Of a stretch of DNA of 64,000 nt, positions 55,546 to 64,000 are shown piece by piece. Under the pieces are notes generated by a model, which was given only the letters and a program-made list of their open reading frames with translations, did not search any database and had not been told where the DNA came from. This DNA comes from Theocolax elegans (taxonomy: Eukaryota; Arthropoda; Insecta; Hymenoptera; Cerocephalidae), in NCBI GenBank assembly GCA_026168455.1, contig CM047430.1, positions 8,075,507 through 8,139,506 of the forward strand, written 5' to 3'. Within the stretch, counting starts at the first letter, position 1. Each line of letters opens with the position of its first letter. The position numbers and the translations under genes are program-made.

Positions 55546-56283
55546 TAGCTGCTGCGTAAAGTGCCTCCTGCACGTCTACCTCGAATCACGCGCGTACGCG
55601 AACGCGTATCTACACATATCGTATTATTAATTGTATTGTACACTTTGCCCTGAGCCGCACGTTTTTTAATCATTACAAGTATTGTTTGATTTAATCAATC
55701 CCTCCTCTCCGTCTCATTTACTTGGCGAGCGTACTTCCCCTTCCTTTGACCAACCCTTCCTGGGTTGAAGTCAAATTAGCGCCCAACGTGGGGCTCAAAA
55801 TTGCATTCCCGTCCCGAGAAAAAAAACGACGCATCGCGATATCGCATTTTTGAATACGCGGACGCGTTTCGATCTCACGTCATGAGTTGAGTCATGCTAC
55901 GTACGCCGCGAAAAGATCGAAAACGAAATACATCTTTGACTTCCGATAGTCATAAACCAGTCGGTGGCGCCCACTTTATTTCATCACGTCGCACGCGAAG
56001 TCATTCGCGAGACCAACATGTATTCTATGACTGTATTAGAGCCTTTCCATAGGGCAACATTGCACCGTCTAGCTGACAGTATTTGATTGCCCTGGTTCCT
56101 CCGTCATTCGACTTTGGCAACCCCTCAGGATCCAAGTAGGTTTGTTCTAAATGGTTCCAAACGCTTCGAATTCGATTCCGCATTTCGATAACTTTTTGAG
56201 TTACGAAAGTCGTCAAGAGTCGCCTTTGGGATCGGCTTACCGCGATCGGAGGCCACTTGAACAGTGTACGGAAACTCCTTACA
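55546..56283. other. possible LTR end and leader
   Basis: Holds a tRNA-Lys-type primer site at 55777-55794 and GC-rich sequence after it without an open frame. Possibly the 5' end of a retroelement. Confidence 0.4.
55777..55794 (+). promoter_or_regulatory. primer binding site-like (tRNA-Lys)
   Basis: TAGCGCCCAACGTGGGGC differs by one base from the complement of the insect tRNA-Lys 3' end (TGGCGCCCAACGTGGGGC). Confidence 0.6.
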
Positions 56284-56432
56284 AAGGCCCACCGCCTTGC
56301 GACGGCTAGCCTAGAGTCGTAATTCTCGGTGTGAATGCGGCGGTGTTTAGCTCACCGTCGTCGTCCGCTTTCGAACATAAGCGGCATCCGGGTCAACTTC
56401 GCTTCACCCGTCAAGCCTGCTTGCAACCACAA
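56284..56432 (-). repeat. inverted-repeat partner 2
   Basis: Reverse complement of 53903-54055. It joins directly to the arm of the MITE relative at 56442. Confidence 0.85.
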
Positions 56433-56441
56433 TGTGCAAGC

Positions 56442-56882
56442 ACCAGCTGTCTTGGCCAATAATCTAACCACCGCCATTCGAAAGCTCTCAAAAAATGTGA
56501 TCTTTTGAGCGGTGTTAGATCAAAATCGATTGTGGCGTGGTCGCCTTTTTTTGATATTCAATATTTCCGGGCGTTCTATATCTTCGAGATTTTAAAATTA
56601 AGAATTGTAACCCAAGTAGATAAGTTCTAAAGATTGTTTTGAACAAAAGTTGTTTAAAATGTATTTTCAAAAAAAATCAATAGATTTTGAGATAAATGGC
56701 TTTGAAAATAGTAATTTCTCTAAAAAATTGAAAAATTTCCATTTTTCATGGTGGAATAACTCTTAGGCAAATTATTTTTAACACCTAAAATTTTTTTCCT
56801 ATCTTCTGGAAGATATTTCCAGTCTTTTCACAAAATTTGGAGTGATTTAAAATTTTCATCGTACCACTTGACGTGAAATAGC

Positions 56883-56884
<2 letters not shown>
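56442..56884 (-). repeat. one-armed relative of the 39479 MITE
   Basis: On the minus strand it starts GGGCTATTTCACGTCAAG and matches the left arm and centre of 39479-40370, then stops where the other arm should begin. Flanked by (AT)n at its outer end. Confidence 0.88.

Positions 56885-56946
<62 letters not shown>
56885..56946. repeat. (AT)n microsatellite, 62 bp
   Basis: Uninterrupted AT dinucleotides directly at the terminus of the MITE relative. Confidence 0.97.
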
Positions 56947-56950
<4 letters not shown>

Positions 56951-57006
56951 TAAAGTGGAATCGAGTAGCGTGGTTTACGGGCCACGAAAGTTAGGACCAC
57001 GCTACA

Positions 57007-57910
57007 ACCTATAAACGTATAAAACAACGTTTCTATTGTCCTGATATTAAGAAAGACGTGCAAAACTACATTAGACATTGTTTAACTTGCCAACTAAAGA
57101 AATTGGTTCGTGTTAAAACTAAACAACGTATGATAATAACAGATACTCCGTACTCGGCTGTGGAATCCATATCGGTCGATCTTGTGGGACCATTCCCCAG
57201 ATCTCGAAATAATAATAATAATATATTATTCGTTCAATCTAACCTTTCAAAATACTGTATGGCGATACCCCTAATCGATCGCCGAAGCGTTAGTTCGTCG
57301 ACACTTTTCAATTGTTAGCGCTCCATTGTTAATAATCTCCGACCAAGGTACCTCGGTTTTAAGTAGTCTGATGAGAGAAGTGGCGAAAATTTCTAAGATT
57401 ACACAACTTAAAACCACGGTTTATCACCCTCAATCCAACTCCGTTGAGCGTTTTCATAGCAGTTTAGTAAATTATTTAAAAACAATAAGAGAAAGGAATG
57501 ACGCATACGATGAGTTATGCGAATTATCCGCGTTTTTGTATAATACGTCGGTACATGAGGGTCATCTTTACACACCCTTTGAAATTGTTTTCGCACGAAA
57601 AGCGCAACTGCCATCAGACAAATCTTTATACACAGGAGAACGAGTTCGAACGTATAGTGATTCCATTATCAATTTACGACAACGTTTGAATGAAGTACAG
57701 GTAATCGGACGAGAAAAATTGATAGCCTTTAAACATAGATCGAAATTCTATTACGACAGGAACGCAAATCATCAAGAATTTCAGGCAGGGGATAAGGTCT
57801 GGTTATTAAAAGGAGGGAAGAAATACAAATTAAAAGATCAATATACTGGACCACAAATGAAAATAGTGCATGTTAATAGGTTAAGATATTCATATATGGA
57901 GCTTTTGTAA
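57007..57910 (+). pseudogene. gypsy element C integrase
   Basis: HHCC remnants (YCPDIKKDVQNYIRHCLTC), the core with ISVDLVGPFPRS, SDQGTSVLSSLM and NSVERFHSSL (D-D-E pattern), and a C-terminal KGGKKYKLKDQYTGPQ. A frameshift at about 57280 separates the two halves. It ends at 57910 after MELL. It differs strongly from A and B, so it is another gypsy lineage (412/mdg1-like at a guess). Confidence 0.88.
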
Positions 57911-57932
57911 AAAAAAATAAAAATAAAAAATA

Positions 57933-57963
<31 letters not shown>

Positions 57964-60655
57964 ATGTGTATATAATAGCCCTAATGTGTTTGTGAGTATG
58001 TACATGTACATGTTATATATAATTTACAGTTATAAAAGGTTGTCAATAGAATAATATTTATTATCTTTTAATCACAATTGGCATACATACTGCTTAAAGT
58101 AAAATTATTTCAATCTATATGACTTTTATACAAAAAAAGTATGATATAAATTAACGGCGGAAATAAAATACAAGAAAATAATATTTTTTTTTATTATACA
58201 GAAAGATTATTACAAAAAAAACAAATAATTATTAAAATTAAATAAATACGCGATTATTAAATTGAAAACGATAAAGGTAAATAAAAATAGGGTCTTTTTC
58301 TCTTTACTCTTCTCGCTTAAAATAACATTGACGTCAATATACAAAGAAAAAAAAGGAAACAGTTTTTCGACGTCAGTTGAGCTTGGTTAAATTTAAATTT
58401 AATTGCTATAAAAAATATTTCAAATAAAAAAAATGATTTACAATAAAATAGAATCATTGGAGTCTAACAAATCACTAAACCTATAACCTATATCCTATCC
58501 CTCCTAAGGAGTGCTTAATTGCATCCTTTCCTCCTCGTTGCCGTAAATAGTCCAGCAACACCGTCGCTTATCCTTCCTACATATCATTCAAAATGTAAAC
58601 CTATATAAATAATTACAACCAAACTCACCTTGACTCTAGTAATTCCGTTACTTAGTCATGCTTTCGTACAGGACGCGCAGGTATAAATATTTAAGTAGAG
58701 TATGGCATACTAGAAAAAAAATAATCTAACACTAAGCTCAATGGACATGGATGAATCTGTACAACAAAATAACGATTGCAAAGAAACGAGAAGAGGCGGG
58801 AAAAGAAGGATTTTATCAAAATTAATTATTGAAAGGAGAACTTTATTGAGAAAATTAAGTAAAGTAAACTCACAGATTGTTTCGATACACATGTCGGATA
58901 AAACAATGGATTCAAATTTAAAGTAAAAAAAAATTTCTGATATTGTTTTAAATAAAAAAATGCAGCAGAAATTCGATAAATTAGTTAATTTGGTGGAAAA
59001 AGTTTAAAATTAACTATTAAAAAAAGTAATAATTAAAATTGTACAATTTAGTGTTTATGCCAATGTAGTCATACTAGTGTTCAATCTTATCTTATTTATA
59101 AACAATAGGTATGCTAATAGTCTCGAATAGTAAAAAAAACATACATAACAAATAAATTTCAAAATTTTATAAAACAATTCAGGATATACAATAATAATTG
59201 ATACAGATAAATAATATTTTTTTCATGTGTATATTACAAATAATAAAATGTGTAGGAAAAAAAATACAAAAATAATATAATTAGTAGTAAAATTCTGGTG
59301 TATTTATATAATTATTATTAAAAATAATTTTCTTTCATTTGGAACAAACAAGTAAACAAATTCAAACGATTTTTCTTTATTTACTTGAACATTACAAATA
59401 AGTTTCCACAGTTGTTAGTTGGAATAGAATCAAGTAAATGATGAATATTTAAACTATTCCTCAAAATATAAAAATAAAAAGAGAGTAAATTAGTCATTTT
59501 TACGAGAAACATAATGGAATTAAGCGAATAAAAACGAACGTTGGCGCCACAATTCTATGATGCGCAAGCATCGGGCAGTTCCGTAACTGCTTGGGTTATT
59601 CCGTCGTACAGTTTATTCAGTGTAGTCTACTCTTTCTCCCAAGATACAGGAGCATGGTCCTACATGAACCTACTTAGCCTACTCTATTTTCGCACTGTCT
59701 CTTACGTACTTCTCACTTTATTTTTTCATTTGTATCGATTATATCTTTTTCTTATGAAACTGAATTAACTATTTCTCAATTATATATTATATTATATTAA
59801 AAGTGAACCTTTGTTTATAATGGCTGAAAAGAAAATTCTAAACAAAAAAAAGCCACATAATTATGTGTTCGTTTTATTTTGGTGGGGGAGCGAAGAAAAT
59901 TTATTTTTTTTCAACTCCTAATCCTTTTATAAAAAAATATATAAATATATTATTAAGCATATTAATATAAGATGTACTAATAATGTTCACATTGAAAGGA
60001 GAATCTATATTGCATAAAAAAAAGAAATCTTTCTTCTCTTTAACAACTCGTAATAGTAGAATTATTAATTGAATAAATGTAAAAAAAAGTAAACTAATCT
60101 TTAACTCTTTTGATTAACTTTTAGAAAATATATATAAGTATTCAAATATTATTGAATGAAGAAAAGTGTAAATTTTGTAAAAAACAATGTGGCTACGAGA
60201 ACAAAATATAATAATAACATATAATTTTAACATGACTCGATGTATACTAAAAATTAGGAGTAAAAACTAAAGTTAAATAAATTTTTTATCTACAGAAAAC
60301 ACATTTAATAATAATTATACCATTTTTGGGAATGTCTAGAATAAAAATGGTTACCGTCTGTGATATATATTGTTTGCTTTATTTTAATGTTTGACTGCCT
60401 TTTGCTGAATATGTGTAATTCTGTGTTAACTTATTTTGTAATGTTCTTAAATTATTTATATAATTTAAATTTTTTGTGTTGATTATAGACACAACAATTG
60501 GGCAAAGGTATGTTGTATATAACCTCAATTTCTGTGCAAAAATTGGTAAACAATTGTTATAATTTTTATACTTATTAATCATTGTTTTCAATTATAGAGC
60601 GACGCATCAGAGATGCTGTTAATGTTTTTATACCTATGTATCGGCGAAATAGTAA
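57911..60655 (+). other. AT-rich 3' part of element C or unrelated DNA
   Basis: 2.7 kb of A/T-rich sequence. A small ORF at 58741-58926 (Lys/Arg-rich, MDMDESVQQNNDCKE start) shows no family. The rest holds no gene. It may be the degenerate 3' region of element C, since its LTR starts at 61180. Confidence 0.4.
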
Positions 60656-60668
60656 GTAACTTAGATAT

Positions 60669-60880
60669 TTTTTCTTTTATTATTGCAACCTCGCTCTTTT
60701 TATGCTCCCAAACCGGTGATAATCAGCAATGGAGGTCATACGATGTCTTGGTGAAGAAAGCACTTGTTGAAAATACATTCGCCAGTGGTGCTTGTATCAA
60801 TCGGCCGGGGCCGGGAATCGAACCTGGGACCTCCAGATTACGGGCCCGACGCCCTACCGACCGAGCTATCACAGGCCTCT
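60669..60880 (-). mobile_element. tRNA-derived SINE copy 2
   Basis: The minus strand reads as copy 1 (49253-49469), with B box GGTTCGATTCC and the same body and tail. Flanked by perfect 13-bp GTAACTTAGATAT (60656-60668 and 60881-60893). Confidence 0.92.
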
Positions 60881-60970
60881 GTAACTTAGATATATATATA
60901 TATATATGTAATAATTGTGTTAAAAAGATGTTTGTAGAATCAAATCATTTTTAATAAAAAAGGGTATAGC

Positions 60971-61000
60971 CTGATGAGAATGGAGGTTGTCCATCGAAAC
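60971..61000 (+). ncRNA. hammerhead-ribozyme-like core
   Basis: CTGATGAG, a bulged A, a 5-bp stem II ATGGA/TCCAT (loop GGTTG) and CGAAAC. The following ATATGGTTTGTTCA is shared with the foldback arms at 24122. It fits Penelope-like hammerheads. A cleavage site was not identified. Confidence 0.5.
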
Positions 61001-61179
61001 GTTGCTAAATAAATAAATATGGTTTGTTCATAAATATCGAGGAAAAATCCAAACTACTCCTTAATCGAAATAATGCTTATAATTTATAATTAAATATGAT
61101 ATCTAATATTAAGAGAAATAATAATATAATAATAATATTGATCCACGACGAGGGTGTCGTTTTTAAAAAGGGGGGGAGT

Positions 61180-61893
61180 TGTCGCGTCCCGACTGAAAAT
61201 TATATTATTATTTTTAGTAAAAAGTACTGCGTAGTTTAGAATAAAATTACGGCGTAGAAGACGAACAAAATAAGGTTCATAAAAAATGATTCTAAGTAAA
61301 TGCAGTAATATAAAATATAATTTATAGAGCTAAGGGCCAGATTAATTTACGAGTGTTTCAAACGAAAAAGAGACTGATAAGTAGAGTTGAAGATATTATT
61401 CAAAGCCAATACGCATATAAGCGGGATCGCCGATAGTGAAATCGAAACAAAGGGTTGCGCAAGAGTTTTTTTGTACTGCACTATAAAATCAATGCTCGGA
61501 GAAGAGTCGGCGATGGGAAACATATACTAGAAAACTCGAGGAAGTAATAAATTAAGCTGTTCTTTGGGTAATGTCGCAGTAATAAAAGATTTTCAGGGTA
61601 TATAAAGAGGACCCAGAACGGACGCAGCCACTCCTAGTTTTTCATCTAAAGCTTCCGTAAGGCGAAGCTCAGCTAGTCAACTCTTAAAGTCAAGAGAGAT
61701 CTTGTATTCGGGAATCGAGACGCATCGTTGGTATCTACGAGCCTTAGTCAAGGAACTACGACTTCGACATCTGGCAATCATTGAGCTCCGTACGCATACG
61801 CATCTAACGTCGGCGCCCGCAGGTCTAGCAGGACATCTCTAAACCACTTGACGCCGCTATCTACGTTCGAGGCAGACCTTCGTTCCTTACCAT
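61180..61893 (+). repeat. 3' LTR of gypsy element C (end not certain)
   Basis: Starts TGTCGCGTCCCGACT after a polypurine AAAAAGGGGGGGAG (61166-61179). It has a TATAAAG box at 61601 with a transcription start expected about 30 bp further. The end lies near CCTTACCA; mariner insertion at 61901 obscures it. Confidence 0.65.
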
Positions 61894-61914
61894 AAATATA
61901 CAGAATGTCCCAAA

Positions 61915-62420
61915 AGTATGGAAACCCCTAAAAATTTCTGAAATTTGGTGTAAAATGAAAATAATCAATGTGGGATCTTATGTAACTTTCGACGAGGAGT
62001 TCATTGGTGACCTTGGCTTTGACCTTGAGTTTGACCTTTAAGGTCATTTGAAGTCAACATAATTTTTTTAAATGGAAACTTCCATTTTTTATAGCGGCAA
62101 TCGAAAAAGCGGGAGATTTTACGTTCAAAACTATTTTGAGACCCAAGGTCAACGTGACCTCTACAGGTGAAATAATGGTCGAAAGTATGTTCATGGGAAA
62201 ACCCCTGGAAATTTCTCAAAATTTGTGGTAAAATAAAGAAATGTATACTAGGTCTTATGTGACCTTGAACAAGGAGTTCAGTGGTGACCTTGGCTTTGAC
62301 CTTGAGTTTGACCTTTAAGGTCATTTGAAGTCAACATAATTTTTTTAAATGGAAACTTCCATTTTTTATAGCGGCAATCGAAAGAGCGGAAAATTTTACG
62401 TTAAAAACTGTGCTGTTCAA
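61915..62420. repeat. 277-bp tandem direct repeats with AGGTCA clusters
   Basis: Two units at about 61915-62190 and 62191-62420 match, including GGTGACCTTGGCTTTGACCT and ATGGAAACTTCCATTTTT. On the minus strand each unit carries AAGGTCA/TGACCTT several times, including the palindrome TGACCTTTAAGGTCA. Likely transposase-binding or host-factor sites. Confidence 0.85.
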
Positions 62421-62693
62421 GGTCAAGGTGACTGCTCCAGGTCAACTTGCAGTTTGTAATTATTTCATCAAACTAATTCTTAGCTGAACTCAGTAAAACC
62501 AGAGTCACGACGAGGACGTGTCAGCTTTGACTCCATTTAAAAAATAAAAAAATAAACAACTGTTAAATTAAATGAATAAAAAAATGAATAGCTAAAAAAA
62601 CATTCATAAAAAATGATAAATAAAATAAAAAATTAAGTAAAGAAATTGAAATTACTTAAATAAAAACAAGTTAAATAAATATTTTAGCAATTT

Positions 62694-63771
62694 TTAGAGC
62701 TTATGTTCGAAATGTCCTCCATTTTCAATTTGGCAGTACCCTAAGCGTTCATAAAATGATGAAGTTGCACTTAAAATAATCTCTGGACTGATTGAAGCAC
62801 ACTCTTCGACAATGCGACGTCGCAGTTCATCTATATTTTGAGGTTTCGTAGCATAAACTTTACTCTTCATATAGCCCCATAAAAAATAGTCAAGTGGAGT
62901 CAAATCAGGTGATCGAGCTGGCCAATCGACGATGCCTCTTCTTCCAATTCAATGTCTAGGAAATACTTCATCTAAGTATGTACGTACATTTCGTGCATAA
63001 TGGGGTGCTGCTCCGTCCTGCTGAAAATAAGTATCCCCCATGTTTTCACCAACAACTGCTTGTATAGCTGGAACTATTTGTTCTCTCAACATCCTCTCAT
63101 AAACTTGAGCATGTAAATTACCTTCTATAAAGAATGGTCCGATCAATGTATCACCAATAAGACCTTGCCCAAACATTAAGTCTCTGAGGATATTGGGTAT
63201 GTGATTCTAGCATCCAATGCGGATTTTCATCCGACCAATACCTACAGTTATGTCGATTAACACCTCCATTTAATTCAAAGGACGCTTCATCTGAAAATAC
63301 GATTCCTTGCAAAAAATTAGGATTAGCATCAATTCTGTTCATCATTGTTTCAGAAAATTCTAACCTACGATCAAAGACATCTTCATTTAATTCTTGAACC
63401 AAATTAATCTTAAACGGGTGAAACTTATTTCTCTGCATTACTCGATGAACAGAAGATTTTCCAATTCCCTGCTCTGCAGCCACACGACGAACAGATGTAT
63501 GCGGATTTTCAACAAAAGATAATAACGTGTTTAAAGACGACTCTTCATTTGTCGTGGTACGAGGTCTCCCGGATTTGGGTCGATCTCTAACAGTATCAGT
63601 TTCTTCAAAACGTCTTAAAGTTTTTGACACAGTTCCTTTTGAAATACCTTGATTACCATCCCTAAAAGAATTATTAAATAAAGTAACTACATCACTATAA
63701 GAGCGAAGTCTATCTCCCCACCCTCTCATCCTAAGAAGAATTATGCGCTCACGTTCGTTGAGACGATTCAT
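62694..63771 (-). pseudogene. mariner-like transposase DD41D
   Basis: About 359 codons. The N-terminal helix-turn-helix part has GISKGTVSKTLRRF and GKSSVHRVMQRN. Catalytic residues are D in FSDEASFELNG, D in YFQQDGAAPHYARN and D in SPDLTPLDYFLWG. The second and third are 41 residues apart by count, so DD41D as in the rosa-type family. One frameshift (extra A near 63175) and one TGA at about 62952 (Trp codon expected) break it. Confidence 0.9.
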
Positions 63772-64000
63772 TTTCTTAATAAAAATTGAAAACTGAAATT
63801 CGAATAAAATAAAAATGAAAATTCGAAAGAAAATGAAAAGATTAAAGGTAAAATTAATAATCTGAAAAACAAATGAAAAATATACTATTTAGATAGGAAC
63901 GTGCGATATTATACCATGTAAGGTATTTAATTAACTTGTAACGTTAGAAGTATGCACGGCAATACAAGGTTTAAAGCCTACAATGTGCTTTCCTACTTAT

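Larger units (their letters stand above)
61901..64000 (-). mobile_element. mariner-superfamily element (DD41D), runs off the window
   Basis: The left terminus CAGAATGTCCCAAAAGTATGG follows TA (61899-61900). It holds 277-bp subterminal direct repeats and a broken transposase on the minus strand. The right terminus is not in the window. Confidence 0.85.

Noticed and set aside
56785..57078. 97-residue minus-strand ORF with a run of Tyr-Ile
   Set aside because: Translation of the (AT)n microsatellite and a MITE arm.

Overview
The window looks like an intron-rich, AT-rich stretch of an insect nuclear genome, possibly hymenopteran (the order is a guess). Only one host gene is recognisable: a large exon at 28751-29597 (+) of a Shab-type (Kv2) voltage-gated potassium channel. 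It carries the S1-S6 region, the pore signature TTVGYGD and clean splice sites. Almost everything else is mobile DNA, much of it nested.

Layout. 1-3526: 3' part of a Ty3/gypsy element (A) with decayed pol and a 1,047-bp 3' LTR. 5383-18954: a full-length Polinton/Maverick with 47-bp terminal inverted repeats and a perfect 6-bp duplication (AATAAT). Its minus-strand genes are, in transcription order: a small unknown ORF, protein-primed type DNA polymerase B, packaging ATPase plus a small basic protein (a tandemly duplicated block), a structural-type unknown, a parvovirus-like phospholipase A2, a chromodomain integrase, a jelly-roll-type minor capsid candidate, a basic core protein and a C-terminally truncated capsid protein. 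Most are broken. The phospholipase and the basic core protein are open. No adenovirus-type protease was recognised. 20815-23505: an AT-rich minisatellite palindrome holding a hAT transposase scrap, then a 0.95-kb foldback. 23513-27529: a 4-kb foldback whose arms carry hammerhead-ribozyme-like cores; it was later hit by a solo LTR of family A and by a 453-bp MITE. 27530-30465: Shab exon and flanking introns.

30466-39433: a complete gypsy element (B) with almost identical 1.12-kb LTRs, a GTAT duplication, a tRNA-Lys-type primer site and a GGGAAAC slippery heptamer in the gag-pol overlap. 39479-43399: a palindromic MITE and a second foldback holding a solo LTR related to B. 43801-46189: a dead piggyBac in TTAA, sitting inside one copy of a small unidentified repeat family. 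49253-49469 and 60669-60880: two copies of a tRNA-derived SINE, each with a perfect target duplication. 52200-56946: a GC-rich repeat-derived block, inverted repeats and a long AT microsatellite. 57007-61893: remains of another gypsy element (C) with a decayed integrase and a 3' LTR. 61901 to the window end: a DD41D mariner-like element.

The genes do not form a host pathway. The only functionally coherent set is the Polinton module (replication, integration, packaging, virion proteins). Its tight spacing, with overlaps such as ATGA, ATGAATAA and TAATG, shows a compact viral-style gene string that has since decayed.
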